Made by a program: the position numbers and the translations under genes
Assembly (NCBI GenBank): GCA_003559585.1
Contig: PWKX01000038.1
Location: forward strand, 1 to 29,595
Source of the DNA: Mollicutes bacterium
GTDB taxonomy: Bacteria; Bacillota_I; Bacilli_A; Izemoplasmatales; Izemoplasmataceae
Length of the DNA: 29,595 bases
Reading direction: 5' to 3'
Notes under the pieces: generated by a model
What the model saw: only the letters and a program-made list of their open reading frames with translations
Databases searched by the model: none
Told to the model about the DNA's origin: nothing
Part shown: piece by piece, positions 14,174 through 23,127 of the stretch
How positions within the stretch are numbered: position 1 is the first letter of the stretch
How the letters are laid out: each line of letters starts with the position of its first letter

Positions 14174-16792
14174 CTATTCATCAAACAATGAATGTTTAGG
14201 CTTTTTATCATCGCCGTCGCTTTCTTCATCCGTTTGGGTTTCTGGTTCATCTTCATTCGGATTGAGTGAAACCTCTTGTCTTAAAGGGGCTTCTTCTACG
14301 GTTTCTTCTGGGTCGATATCAACGCTGATGCTATCATCGATGTCATCGCTTTCTGGTTCACTTGGTAAAAGCGCAGTGGTCGCCACATAATGACCATCGG
14401 TTAACCGCATCAGTCTAACACCCTGTGTGGCTCTTGAGGAACAACTAATTTGTTGGACAGGAATTCTAATCATCGTTCCTTTATTCGATAAAATAATCAA
14501 ATCTTCATCGCCAACCACACTACTCAAACGAACCAACTGACCATTTTTATCCGTTACATTTAAGGTTTTAACCCCTTTACCACCACGGTTTTGTTGGCGG
14601 TATTCTTCCACATGGGTTCGTTTTCCATATCCTTTTTCAGTCACAATCAAGATATCTTGACATAATTCATCTACTAACGCTGTGCCGATGATGACATCTT
14701 TTGGATTTAATGACATGCCTTTTACACCCGTTGCAGTACGGCCCATTGGGCGAACCGTTGATTCGTTAAAGCGAATCGCTTTGCCATTACTGGCGCCTAA
14801 AATGATATCATGTATACCATCGGTGTGTTTCACCGATAACAGTTCATCATCGTCTTTTAAATTGATGGCTCTAATGCCGTTGGCGCGAATGTTTTTATAA
14901 TCACTAGTTGGCGTGCGTTTCACGATGCCGTGTTTGGTTGTGAAAAACAAAAAGGCACTCTCTTCATCAAAGTCATGAATGGGGGTGATGGCTTGTAAGG
15001 TTTCTCCTTTTTCAAACGGGAGTACATTAACCAATGGTAAGCCGCGTGCTGTACGAGAATATTCAGGAATTTTATACCCTTTAATTTTATACACTCGGCC
15101 CTCGTTGGTAAAGAAAAGCAAGTAATCATGAGTGGAGGTATAAACAATATGTTCAACCGTATCATCTTCATGCATCTTGATGCCGGTCATACCTTTACCG
15201 CCTCTGTTTTGGCGCTTGTAACTCTCGGCGTTCATGCGTTTACAATAACCACCGGTGGTGATAGTGATGATCACATCTTCCTCAGGAATTAAATCTTCAT
15301 CTTCTAAATCTAAATCTTGTGCCAATGAAATTTCAGTGCGTCTTTCATCGCCGAATGATTCACGAACGACTAAAAGATCATCACGAATCACTTGCATTTT
15401 TTGTTCATCACTGGCTAAGACTGATTCTAAGAAGTCAATGGTATCAATGAGTTCTTTCAGTTCATCTTGAATTTTTTCTCTTTCAAGACCACTTAAGCGT
15501 CTTAAACGCATTTCTAAAATGGCTTTCGCTTGTTCGCTAGAAAGGTCAAAGGTTGCCATTAATTGCTCTTCAGCATCATCATAGGCTTGACGGATGATAT
15601 TGATGACTTGATCGATATTATCCAGTGCAATCAGTAAGCCTTCTAAAATGTGTTGTCTTGCTTTGGCTTTTGCCAGTTCAAACTCAGATTTTCTAGTCAA
15701 CACATCGATTTGATGGGCAATGTAATGACGAATGGTGTCTTTTAATGATAAGACTTCTGGTCTTTGATTGACCAAAGCAAGCATATTGATGCCAAATGAT
15801 GTTTGTAATGGGGTGAATTTATATAAGTTATTTAATGTCACCTCTGCGTTGACATCTTTTCTTAACTCAATCACAATTTTAATGCCGTTACGGTTTGATT
15901 CATCACGTAAATCGGTGATGCCCTCAATGCGTTTTTCCTTGGCCAACTCAGCGATTTTTTCAATCAGTCTAGTTTTATTGACCATATACGGTATTTCATG
16001 GACCGTCAACACCTTACGACCGCTTTTCAACTCTTCGGTGCTTACTTTAGCGCGCACCTTAATAGAGCCATTTCCCGTTTCATAGGCTTTGCGTAAATTC
16101 GATAATCCTAAAATTGAACCACCTGTTGGAAAATCAGGTCCTTTAATATGGGTCATCAATTCATCAAGTTCAATATCGGGGTTATCAATGGTCGCAACAA
16201 TGCCATCGATCACTTCGGTTAAGTTATGCGGTGGAATGTTGGTTGCCATCCCTACAGCAATCCCAGTAGCACCATTAACTAAAAGGTTGGGAAACCGCGC
16301 AGGTAAGACTTCTGGTTCTTTTTCAGTTCCATCATAATTCTCAATAAAATCGATGGTATTCTTGCGTATATCCTTCAGCATCTCTGCGCTGATTTTCATC
16401 ATTTTTGCTTCAGTATAACGCATCGCAGCAGCGCCATCACCATCAATAGAACCAAAGTTCCCGTGTCCGTTTACCAGCGGATAACGATAAGAGAATGTTT
16501 GGGCCATTCTAACCATCGCATCATAGATCGCAGAGTCACCATGAGGGTGATACTTCCCCATGACATCCCCAACGATTCTTGCTGATTTTTTATATGATTT
16601 ATCAGGGGTAACACCGAGTTCATCCATGCCGTATAAAATACGACGGTGAACTGGTTTTAGGCCATCTCGGACATCAGGTAAAGCCCTTGATACGATGACA
16701 CTCATCGAGTAGCTTAAAAATGAGGTTTTCATTTCGCTTGAAATGTTGATATCGTTTATTTTATCAAATGAAGTTGGTTTCATTGCATCCAT
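14174..16792 (-). CDS. gyrA: DNA gyrase subunit A
   Basis: The breakage-reunion subunit of gyrase, which introduces negative supercoils with GyrB. The catalytic Tyr is Tyr126 in AAMRYTE. The quinolone-resistance region GKYHPHGDSAIYD has Ser87 and Asp91, the sensitive-type residues. Gyrase rather than topoisomerase IV is supported by the C-terminal GyrA-box-like QNRGGKG after ESYKR, with a second copy later in the domain, and by adjacency to gyrB. The protein (872 residues) ends in a 62-residue acidic tail (25 Asp/Glu, about residues 811-872). The ATG at 16792 is 12 bases after gyrB, and its AGGAG overlaps the gyrB stop codon. There is no terminator after it; the serS promoter begins immediately. 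Confidence 0.97.
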   Translation of the reverse strand: MDAMKPTSFDKINDINISSEMKTSFLSYSMSVIVSRALPDVRDGLKPVHRRILYGMDELGVTPDKSYKKSARIVGDVMGKYHPHGDSAIYDAMVRMAQTFSYRYPLVNGHGNFGSIDGDGAAAMRYTEAKMMKISAEMLKDIRKNTIDFIENYDGTEKEPEVLPARFPNLLVNGATGIAVGMATNIPPHNLTEVIDGIVATIDNPDIELDELMTHIKGPDFPTGGSILGLSNLRKAYETGNGSIKVRAKVSTEELKSGRKVLTVHEIPYMVNKTRLIEKIAELAKEKRIEGITDLRDESNRNGIKIVIELRKDVNAEVTLNNLYKFTPLQTSFGINMLALVNQRPEVLSLKDTIRHYIAHQIDVLTRKSEFELAKAKARQHILEGLLIALDNIDQVINIIRQAYDDAEEQLMATFDLSSEQAKAILEMRLRRLSGLEREKIQDELKELIDTIDFLESVLASDEQKMQVIRDDLLVVRESFGDERRTEISLAQDLDLEDEDLIPEEDVIITITTGGYCKRMNAESYKRQNRGGKGMTGIKMHEDDTVEHIVYTSTHDYLLFFTNEGRVYKIKGYKIPEYSRTARGLPLVNVLPFEKGETLQAITPIHDFDEESAFLFFTTKHGIVKRTPTSDYKNIRANGIRAINLKDDDELLSVKHTDGIHDIILGASNGKAIRFNESTVRPMGRTATGVKGMSLNPKDVIIGTALVDELCQDILIVTEKGYGKRTHVEEYRQQNRGGKGVKTLNVTDKNGQLVRLSSVVGDEDLIILSNKGTMIRIPVQQISCSSRATQGVRLMRLTDGHYVATTALLPSEPESDDIDDSISVDIDPEETVEEAPLRQEVSLNPNEDEPETQTDEESDGDDKKPKHSLFDE

Positions 16793-16804
16793 ATCTTAAC
16801 GCTC

Positions 16805-18703
16805 CTAAATGTCCAAGTTTTTCGCGTAAGCCGCATTCTTTTGAATGAAGTCGCGACGCGGTTCTACATCATCGCCCATCAGCATGCTGAAGACGTGATC
16901 AGCATCCATGGCATCTTCCATTGTTACTTTTAATAAAGTCCGGTTAGTAGGGTTCATGGTTGTTTCCCAAAGTTGATCGGGATTCATCTCACCAAGCCCT
17001 TTATAACGCTGAGTTTGTGCACGTTTACTTAATGCCTTTTGTTTTTCTTCCATTTCGGCTTCTGTAAAAGCATAATCCACGTATTTTCCTTGTTGCAGCT
17101 TATAAAGAGGTGGTTGTGCGATGTACACATACCCGCGCTCAATGAGTGGACGCATATAACGGAATAAGAAAGTTAAAAGCAACGTTCTAATATGAGCCCC
17201 ATCAACGTCAGCATCGGTCATGATGACAACTTTGTGATAACGGCTTAAATCAACATTAAACTCATCGCCAATGCCGGTGCCAAAGGCTGTGATCATCGAT
17301 AAAATCTCTTTGTTGGCAAGTATTTTATCTAAGCGAGCTTTTTCAACGTTCAAGACTTTACCTCTTAAAGGCAAAATGGCTTGAAAACCTGAATCTCTAC
17401 CTTGTTTAGCTGAACCACCGGCCGAGTCACCCTCGACTATATATAATTCAGCTTTTGAAGGATCTTTTTCGCGACAATCGGCTAATTTAGACGCAAAACC
17501 AAGGCCATCAAGTGGACTTTTACGACGTGTGGCTTCTCTTGCTTTTTTCGCTGCCAATCTCGCTCTTGAGGCAAGTAAAGCTTTTTCGATGATGATTTTC
17601 GCTGGTTGTGGGTTTTCAAGTAAGAATCGTTCTAAGCCTTCTGATAAAATCCCAGCCACAATTTTCCGAACTTCAGTAGACCCTAGTTTCCCTTTTGTTT
17701 GCCCTTCAAACTGTGGATCAGGGTGTTTAACACTGATGATGGCGGTTAAGCCTTCTCTGGTGTCATCGCCTAGCAACGATTCATCTTTTTTAAAGAGTTG
17801 ATTATTTTTACCATAATTGTTCAACACACGGGTCAACGTCATTCTAAAGCCTTCATCGTGTGTCCCACCTTCTGGATTGTGAATGTTGTTGGTGAAAGGG
17901 AAAATATTTTGACTAAAACCATTGTTATACTGCATGGCAACTTCAACTTGAATGTCTTCACTTTCGCCTTCTGCAAAGATAACGGCTTCATGCAATACTT
18001 CTTTATTTTTGTTTAAGAACTCAACGTATTCTTTAACACCACCATCATAATGATAAGTATCTGATGGGCCATCATTTTGACGTTGATCACTCAATCTAAA
18101 CGTAATGCCTTTATTCAAAAAGGCCATTTGCTGAATGCGTACTCGCAAGGTTTCATAGTCATAAACGCTACACTCTTTAAACACACTGGTATCCGCTTTA
18201 AAGGTAATTCTAGTTCCCGTTTTATCAGTCTTACCACGGTTTTCTAATTGACATTGTGTCACACCTTGTTCATAGCGTTGATAATACTCAACCCCATCGC
18301 GATGAATTTCAACTTCAAACCATTCTGATAAAGCATTAACAACACTAGCCCCAACACCGTGTAAACCACCGGATACTTTATAGGTTTTGTTGTCAAATTT
18401 CCCACCAGCATGCAACGTGGTTAAAATTGTTTCAACCGCTGGTAAGTTTGTTTTAGGATGGTTATCAACCGGAATCCCACGGCCATCATCGGTAACTTCG
18501 ATGATTTCACCGTCTAAAATACGAATATCAATACTTGAGGCATACCCTGCCAATGCTTCATCCACAGAGTTGTCGATGATTTCCCATACAAGATGGTGTA
18601 AGCCTCTTGGACCGGTTGATCCAATAAACATACCTGGTCTTTTTTTGACCGCTTCTAAACCTTCAAGTATTTGAATATTACTGGAATCATAAATATTTTC
18701 CAT
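16805..18703 (-). CDS. gyrB: DNA gyrase subunit B
   Basis: The ATPase and Toprim subunit of gyrase. The GHKL ATPase domain shows EIIDNSVDEALAG (Glu41, Asn45), DDGRGIPVD and GGLHGVGASVVNALS. The Toprim domain shows EGDSAGGSAKQGRD and the metal-binding TDADVDGAHIRTLLL. The C-terminus ends in a normal GyrB tail with YKGLGEMNPDQLWETTM. The 632 residues match the short Bacillota form. Its ATG overlaps the 3' end of recF by 17 bases, and AAAGGAG lies inside recF, so the two are coupled. It is part of the yaaA-recF-gyrB-gyrA operon. Confidence 0.98.
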   Translation of the reverse strand: MENIYDSSNIQILEGLEAVKKRPGMFIGSTGPRGLHHLVWEIIDNSVDEALAGYASSIDIRILDGEIIEVTDDGRGIPVDNHPKTNLPAVETILTTLHAGGKFDNKTYKVSGGLHGVGASVVNALSEWFEVEIHRDGVEYYQRYEQGVTQCQLENRGKTDKTGTRITFKADTSVFKECSVYDYETLRVRIQQMAFLNKGITFRLSDQRQNDGPSDTYHYDGGVKEYVEFLNKNKEVLHEAVIFAEGESEDIQVEVAMQYNNGFSQNIFPFTNNIHNPEGGTHDEGFRMTLTRVLNNYGKNNQLFKKDESLLGDDTREGLTAIISVKHPDPQFEGQTKGKLGSTEVRKIVAGILSEGLERFLLENPQPAKIIIEKALLASRARLAAKKAREATRRKSPLDGLGFASKLADCREKDPSKAELYIVEGDSAGGSAKQGRDSGFQAILPLRGKVLNVEKARLDKILANKEILSMITAFGTGIGDEFNVDLSRYHKVVIMTDADVDGAHIRTLLLTFLFRYMRPLIERGYVYIAQPPLYKLQQGKYVDYAFTEAEMEEKQKALSKRAQTQRYKGLGEMNPDQLWETTMNPTNRTLLKVTMEDAMDADHVFSMLMGDDVEPRRDFIQKNAAYAKNLDI

Positions 18704-19802
18704 GCGTGTCCACTCCTTTGATGGTCCCTTGATTTATCTGAATCACTTTAATATTATGTTGTGCGTGGTTTTGAATATTGTTTAAATCAGTGGTAGTCAT
18801 AAAAATTTGAGCCTCTTGATCAAGCAATGCCAACAAATTATGTTGATGGGTTTGATCGAGTTCTGAAAAAACATCGTCGAGTAAAATAATGGGTATCACA
18901 TTTTTTTCTTGTTTATAATAATCAATTAATGCTAGTTTTAACGCTAATGTAAGGGCTCTAGTTTGACCTTGCGAGCCAATGGTTTTAACCTCATGATGGC
19001 CAAAATAAAAAAGACAATCATCACGATGCGGGCCAACAGTCGTGGTTCCTAGTGCGATATCTAAGGATTCTTTAGCCTTTAAAGCTTTGGTGAAATCAGC
19101 TTGTACAGATGGTTCATATTGAATATCCAACATACTGGTATCACTCAGTGATTTAAATATGTTAACAACCGTTGGTTTAAGCTGTTCAATAAACTGTCTT
19201 CTACGATCAATGATTTTTTGACCATAATGACTAAGTTGTTCACTAAGAACATCTAATAATACACGGTCATCACTTTGTTTTTTTTGCATTTTTTTAAGCT
19301 GTTCATTCCGTTCTTTAAGCAATTTTCGGTATTGCGTTAAGTGATAAACATAGTGTCTGTTTAATTGCGATAACGACAAATCTATAAAACGACGTCTAAC
19401 AGCTGGTGAGCCTTTTACAAGCATTAAATCTTCTGGCGCAAACATCACCACATGCATTTGACCCATAAAATCTGATAAACGTTGATACTCAACATGGTTA
19501 TACCTAGCTTTTTTACCTTCACGTGACAAAATCATCTCTAATTCAACCGCAGTGGCTCCTTTTTTGGCACTAGCGGTCATTTTACTGAACTCAGCACCCT
19601 CTTTAATCATCGTGCTATCAACGGTTGTACGGTGTGATTTAGTGACAATTAAACAAAACACACTTTCTATCAAAGAGGTCTTTCCTTGTGCGTTGTCACC
19701 AATAATCACATTAATATAAGGTGAAAAAGACACATCCAGTGTCTCATACAATCGAAAGTTTTTTAATTTAAGATGATCAATCTGTTGTTTTTGTAACGAC
19801 AA
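18687..19802 (-). CDS. recF: DNA replication and repair protein RecF
   Basis: An SMC-like ATPase that helps load RecA at single-strand gaps through RecOR. Walker A is GDNAQGKTSLIE, the signature is GSQGQTRALTLALKLA, and Walker B is ILLDDVFSELDQ. The start is uncertain. The open frame runs back to 19877 but lies inside yaaA. The TTG at 19802 gives 371 residues and an N-terminus ending in IDHLKLKNFRLYE, which matches RecF starts. AAGGTG and GGAG are just upstream of it. An ATG at 19823 is the alternative. The gene overlaps yaaA by about 26 bases and gyrB by 17. Confidence 0.93.
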   Translation of the reverse strand: MSLQKQQIDHLKLKNFRLYETLDVSFSPYINVIIGDNAQGKTSLIESVFCLIVTKSHRTTVDSTMIKEGAEFSKMTASAKKGATAVELEMILSREGKKARYNHVEYQRLSDFMGQMHVVMFAPEDLMLVKGSPAVRRRFIDLSLSQLNRHYVYHLTQYRKLLKERNEQLKKMQKKQSDDRVLLDVLSEQLSHYGQKIIDRRRQFIEQLKPTVVNIFKSLSDTSMLDIQYEPSVQADFTKALKAKESLDIALGTTTVGPHRDDCLFYFGHHEVKTIGSQGQTRALTLALKLALIDYYKQEKNVIPIILLDDVFSELDQTHQHNLLALLDQEAQIFMTTTDLNNIQNHAQHNIKVIQINQGTIKGVDTHGKYL

Positions 19803-20001
19803 ATTCTCCAACACCTTCAACATCAACGTTATCATCTGGATATAATTTACGGCCACGTCTTGTTTCTGTTTCACCATTGACTTTTGCTAGCCCTTCAAAC
19901 AGAATTGCTTTTATGTCTCCACCACCAGAAGCAACGTTGATAAATTTAAGAAACTGACCCAATGTGATATAAGGGGTTGTGATGGCAATTTTTTCTTTCA
20001 T
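19777..20001 (-). CDS. yaaA: S4-domain protein YaaA, adjacent to RecF
   Basis: A 74-residue RNA-binding protein of the S4-like YaaA/YlmH-type family found between dnaN and recF in Bacillota. The S4 fold is indicated by YITLGQFLKFINVASGGGDIK and then VNGETETRRGRKLYPDD. Its role is not well defined; it is thought to bind rRNA. It is the first gene of the operon, with a -10/-35 promoter upstream and a weak Shine-Dalgarno motif (AGCAGG) about ten bases before the ATG. Its 3' end overlaps the recF start. Confidence 0.92.
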   Translation of the reverse strand: MKEKIAITTPYITLGQFLKFINVASGGGDIKAILFEGLAKVNGETETRRGRKLYPDDNVDVEGVGEFVVTKTTD

Positions 20002-20047
20002 AGACGTAACCTGCTTTCTTTCTTATATATAAAATATAACTACTTAT

Positions 20048-20076
20048 ATTATATATTAAAAGTAGTAAATAAACAA
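20048..20076 (-). promoter_or_regulatory. SigA-type promoter of yaaA-recF-gyrB-gyrA
   Basis: TTGTTT (20071-20076), a 17-base spacer and TATAAT (20048-20053) on the minus strand, in a very AT-rich stretch just after the dnaN terminator. Confidence 0.7.
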
Positions 20077-20086
20077 CACTTGCGGC

Positions 20087-20117
20087 AATAAAAAACCACG
20101 CCTTTCAGCGTGGTTTT
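20087..20117 (-). terminator. Rho-independent terminator of dnaN
   Basis: CCACGC (20096-20101) pairs with GCGTGG (20108-20113), extended by AAAA/TTTT. On the minus strand a TTTTTTATT tract follows. Confidence 0.88.
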
Positions 20118-20123
20118 AAGCGA

Positions 20124-21248
20124 TTAATCTGTTTTAACTGGTAGAATCAACTGTAGCATGTCATCATCGTATTCACCGGTGATGATAAACGGTCTGATTT
20201 CACCTGTAAATTTCACCGTCACTTCACTTGAATTAAAAACGCGTAATGCTTCAAGGATGTATTTTGAGCTGAAGGCGATTTTTAAAGGTGAGCCTTTAAT
20301 CTCATCAACTGGATAAACTTCTTCGAGCACACGGCCGATTTCGGGCGAATTAGAAGAGATTTCAATCACATCGTCCTGTCTAACGTTCAATTTAACAATG
20401 GCGTTTTGACCATCGCGAGAACTTAATAGACTTGCGCGTTCAATCGCAGTAATCAACTGTTCTTTATTAAACTTGATTTGAACAGGAAATTCTTGAGGGA
20501 TTAATTTAGAGGTTTCAGGGTAATTGCCTTCTAATAATCTAGATAAGAATAAAACATTGTTATATTTAAACAGTACACGGTTTTGATCAAAATGCAGTTC
20601 AACATCGTCTTGATTGTTTTCTAATATTTTCATCAATTCTTCTAAACTGCGGCCTGGAATCACGACTTTCATCGCATCATAAGATTCTTCTAAATTAATG
20701 GTTTTTTGACTTAAACGATAAGAATCGGTTGCCACACCTGATAAGTCTTTACCATCAATGGTAAAATGAACCCCTGTTAAGATTGGACGGTTTTCAATAG
20801 TTGAGGTGGCAAATGCTGTTTGACGAATGATGGTTTTTAACGTTCGAACATTAACCTTAACAAACTCTTTTTTCTCATTGAATTTTAAATCAGGATAATC
20901 ATCGAGTTCTAACATATTTAACGTGATGTCAGAGTGATCGGCTTCTATCTTAAGCATGTTGTCTGATGCATGTGATAGTGAAACCGTTTGTCCATCTAGT
21001 TTGCGAATGATTTCGATAAAGTATTTACCAGGGATTAATACTGAACCTGTTTCTTCAATATCCAAACTACCATCTTCTAATAAAATTTTAATAGAAATGT
21101 CTGAATTACTGGTTGTGATGATCACATGGTTATCTTCAACATCAATTTTAATACCTTGCAGCGCTGGGTTTGGGGTTTTGTTTGATAAGGCTTTTTGAGC
21201 AATAAGCAAATGATACAGTAATTTGTCTTTGTTTATCTCAAAACGCAT
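20124..21248 (-). CDS. dnaN: DNA polymerase III beta subunit (sliding clamp)
   Basis: The ring-shaped processivity clamp for DNA polymerase III. The 374-residue protein begins MRFEINKDKLLYHLLIAQKA, with NPALQGIKIDV next, as in other clamps. It keeps the three-domain length, the middle-domain TGVHFTIDGKDLSGVATDSYRL, and the end RPFIITGEYDDDMLQLILPV. GAGGTG is eight bases before the ATG. It has its own extended -10 promoter in the dnaA-dnaN gap and a terminator afterwards, so it can be expressed independently of dnaA. No terminator follows dnaA, so read-through is also likely. Confidence 0.98.
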   Translation of the reverse strand: MRFEINKDKLLYHLLIAQKALSNKTPNPALQGIKIDVEDNHVIITTSNSDISIKILLEDGSLDIEETGSVLIPGKYFIEIIRKLDGQTVSLSHASDNMLKIEADHSDITLNMLELDDYPDLKFNEKKEFVKVNVRTLKTIIRQTAFATSTIENRPILTGVHFTIDGKDLSGVATDSYRLSQKTINLEESYDAMKVVIPGRSLEELMKILENNQDDVELHFDQNRVLFKYNNVLFLSRLLEGNYPETSKLIPQEFPVQIKFNKEQLITAIERASLLSSRDGQNAIVKLNVRQDDVIEISSNSPEIGRVLEEVYPVDEIKGSPLKIAFSSKYILEALRVFNSSEVTVKFTGEIRPFIITGEYDDDMLQLILPVKTD

Positions 21249-21310
21249 AAGTTGTCACCTCTTAATTAATTAGTATTTTTTAATTATTACTTATTAGTGT
21301 CATGTGTAAA

Positions 21311-21319
21311 TGTGGATAG
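21311..21319 (-). other. DnaA-box-like site between dnaA and dnaN
   Basis: On the minus strand CTATCCACA has one mismatch to TTATCCACA. It lies just downstream of the dnaN promoter. A second one-mismatch site, TTCTCCACA, is at 21381-21389 inside the end of dnaA. They could support an origin with a second part downstream of dnaA, or autoregulation. Confidence 0.45.
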
Positions 21320-21336
21320 ATTGTCTAATTATTGTT

Positions 21337-21364
21337 ATTATACCATATTAAAGCGTTTTTTTTA
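21337..21364 (-). promoter_or_regulatory. Extended -10 promoter of dnaN
   Basis: TATAAT (21337-21342) preceded by TGG, with a weak -35 box TTAAAA 17 bases further upstream on the minus strand. Confidence 0.65.
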
Positions 21365-21374
21365 ATGTATTTAC

Positions 21375-22763
21375 TTAGCTTTCTCCACATTTTTTACGTA
21401 ATTTCTCTACATCGATTTTAACGTTGGCATCCATTTGTAAATCATTGTTAATTTTTTCAACTGAATGCATGACGGTTGAATGGTCTCGACCGGAAAAGTA
21501 AGCGCCAATACGTTTATATGGGATTTCGTATAAATCTTTGATTAAATACATGGCGATTTGTCTTGGATATAAGTAAATACGTTTGCGTTTTTTACTGATT
21601 AAATCGTTGGTGGTAATGCTAAAGTAATCACTGGTGACACTTAAGATGTTTTGGATCTTATCTTTAACAAAATCTTTATTGTTCTTTTTAACTTTAACTA
21701 AGTTTTCAAGGGCGGTTTCAGCATTTTTTACGGTAAAATCAAAATCAAAGGCTGTGCAATAAAATAAGACACGTTTTAAAGCACCTTCTAATTCACGGAC
21801 ATTGTTATCAAACACACTAGCAATATACTCGATGACCTTACTGGGCATCATGTTGGTGTCTGATGTTTCTGCCATGAGTTTCTTTTCTAGGATTTTAATT
21901 CTATGTTCTAAATCAGGCCGATTAATATCAACGGTCACACCCCAGGAAAACCGTGAAGTTAAACGCGACATCATATCTTTTAAGTCGGTGGCTTTACGAT
22001 CAGATGTGATGACAATTTGTTTTTGCATGTTGTGGAGTTGTTCGAATAACTTAAAAAACTCTTCTTGTGATTTTTCTTTTTTAGATAAAAACTGAATGTC
22101 ATCAACTAACAAGACATCAACATCGCGGTAAATTTTATGAAACTCGTTATAGCGTTTCTTTGAAGCATATTTTACATAATCTTCCACAAATTGATCAGCC
22201 TTAGCGTACAAAACCTTAGCGTGGATGTTGCCTTCTAAGATATAATTACCCACACACTGCATTAAATGCGTTTTACCAAGCCCAACATCCCCAAAGATGT
22301 ATAATGGGTTGGCGACCACACCTGGTTGATCGGCAACTTTGATGGCACTGGTGTAAGCTAATCGGTTTGAGTTACCGACCACAAAGTTGTTAAACGTGTA
22401 GGAAGGGTTTAAATTAGCATTGAAATACGCTTCATCCATTGACAAGCTATCATCAGGTTGTCTAATATCATAGGTTTGTTCTTGTGATAATTCCTTTTCA
22501 GCTTGTTCTTGGGTAATCAAACGGTATTCATGTTTTTCATCGACATAGTGCTCTAATAATCGATTCATTTTTTTTAAATATAGCATTTCTATGCGTTTTT
22601 TAATAAACTCATCATGCACGATTAAATAGATATAGTTATTTTTCACTTTAAAAACAGAATCCACCGATTCGAAAATTTCATGATATGTGTTAGATTCTAG
22701 TTGCATTTCGAGCTGAGATTTCACATCTTGCCAGATGTCTAATTGTTGTTGTGTATCCTGCAT
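21375..22763 (-). CDS. dnaA: Chromosomal replication initiator DnaA
   Basis: An AAA+ initiator that binds DnaA boxes and melts the origin. Domain I is about residues 1-85 and a short linker follows. The AAA+ core has Walker A GDVGLGKT (158-165, Asp where many have Gly), Walker B LLVDD (218-222) and sensor I VITSD. The C-terminal DNA-binding domain ends with the family signature GRDHSTVMHSVEKI. The start is the ATG at 22763 (462 residues), because GAGGTG lies six bases upstream. The open frame to 22799 begins with a GTG that is within the -10 region. dnaN follows in the same direction. It defines the left edge of oriC. Confidence 0.98.
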   Translation of the reverse strand: MQDTQQQLDIWQDVKSQLEMQLESNTYHEIFESVDSVFKVKNNYIYLIVHDEFIKKRIEMLYLKKMNRLLEHYVDEKHEYRLITQEQAEKELSQEQTYDIRQPDDSLSMDEAYFNANLNPSYTFNNFVVGNSNRLAYTSAIKVADQPGVVANPLYIFGDVGLGKTHLMQCVGNYILEGNIHAKVLYAKADQFVEDYVKYASKKRYNEFHKIYRDVDVLLVDDIQFLSKKEKSQEEFFKLFEQLHNMQKQIVITSDRKATDLKDMMSRLTSRFSWGVTVDINRPDLEHRIKILEKKLMAETSDTNMMPSKVIEYIASVFDNNVRELEGALKRVLFYCTAFDFDFTVKNAETALENLVKVKKNNKDFVKDKIQNILSVTSDYFSITTNDLISKKRKRIYLYPRQIAMYLIKDLYEIPYKRIGAYFSGRDHSTVMHSVEKINNDLQMDANVKIDVEKLRKKCGES

Positions 22764-22789
22764 GAAAATCACCTCTTTATTTCGTGAAT

Positions 22790-22798
22790 ATTTTAGCA
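22790..22798 (-). promoter_or_regulatory. Probable extended -10 promoter of dnaA
   Basis: TGCTAAAAT on the minus strand about 27 bases before the dnaA start. No clear -35 box is visible. DnaA-box-like sites about 40-80 bases upstream could allow autoregulation. Confidence 0.5.
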
Positions 22799-22874
22799 CA
22801 GTAAATTGTTAATAAAAACCAATATTTATGCACCAAAAATGTGGAAAACTTTTTTATCCATAGAGGTTTTACAT

Positions 22875-22883
22875 TTATCCACA
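22875..22883 (+). other. Perfect DnaA box
   Basis: TTATCCACA, exact match to the consensus, in the middle of the dnaA-rpmH gap and flanked by one-mismatch and two-mismatch boxes on both strands. Confidence 0.85.
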
Positions 22884-23059
22884 ATGTCATAAAAACCTTT
22901 ATTAAGGCATATAAAGGACATTAAACATTTCCACATTCTCATGTTTTACCCAAACACACATTTCCACATTGTGAAATGTTAAAACGTGAGAAATTAGCGA
23001 TTATTTCATGTGGAAAACTAATTTAAATAAGTTCAAAATCAACCGATATAAAATAACGG

Positions 23060-23088
23060 TTGACACAACCAGTCGTTTTATATATAAT
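23060..23088 (+). promoter_or_regulatory. Consensus SigA promoter of rpmH
   Basis: TTGACA (23060-23065), a 17-base spacer and TATAAT (23083-23088): both hexamers match the consensus exactly. It is the strongest promoter by sequence in the window, as expected for a ribosomal protein gene. Confidence 0.93.
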
Positions 23089-23127
23089 TTAAAGGCATGG
23101 TTTCAATCTAACTAGGAGGTGTTGATG

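Larger units (their letters stand above)
22764..23127. other. Replication origin oriC (dnaA-rpmH intergenic region)
   Basis: The longest stretch without genes, between divergent dnaA and rpmH. It contains one perfect DnaA box, TTATCCACA (22875-22883), and several variants: TTATCCATA (22854-22862), TGTGGAAAA (22840-22848 and 23009-23017), and ATTTCCACA (22927-22935 and 22960-22968, 33 bases apart, about three helical turns). The shared core of the variants is TTTCCACA. AT-rich tracts lie at 22801-22830 and 23031-23058. I cannot say which one melts. Genes on both sides point away from it. Confidence 0.9.

Noticed and set aside
14052..14390. A 112-codon + strand frame over the T-box leader and gyrA end
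   Set aside because: It is the complement of the acidic gyrA tail and of a structured RNA. Its Ser-rich product is an artefact.
22764..22799. A 12-residue N-terminal extension of dnaA
   Set aside because: It starts at a GTG inside the promoter region, and the ribosome-binding site lies within it.
22840..23017. Repeated TTTCCACA-type motifs considered as a repeat array or CRISPR
   Set aside because: Units are 9 bases, irregularly spaced and on both strands, which fits DnaA boxes in an origin.
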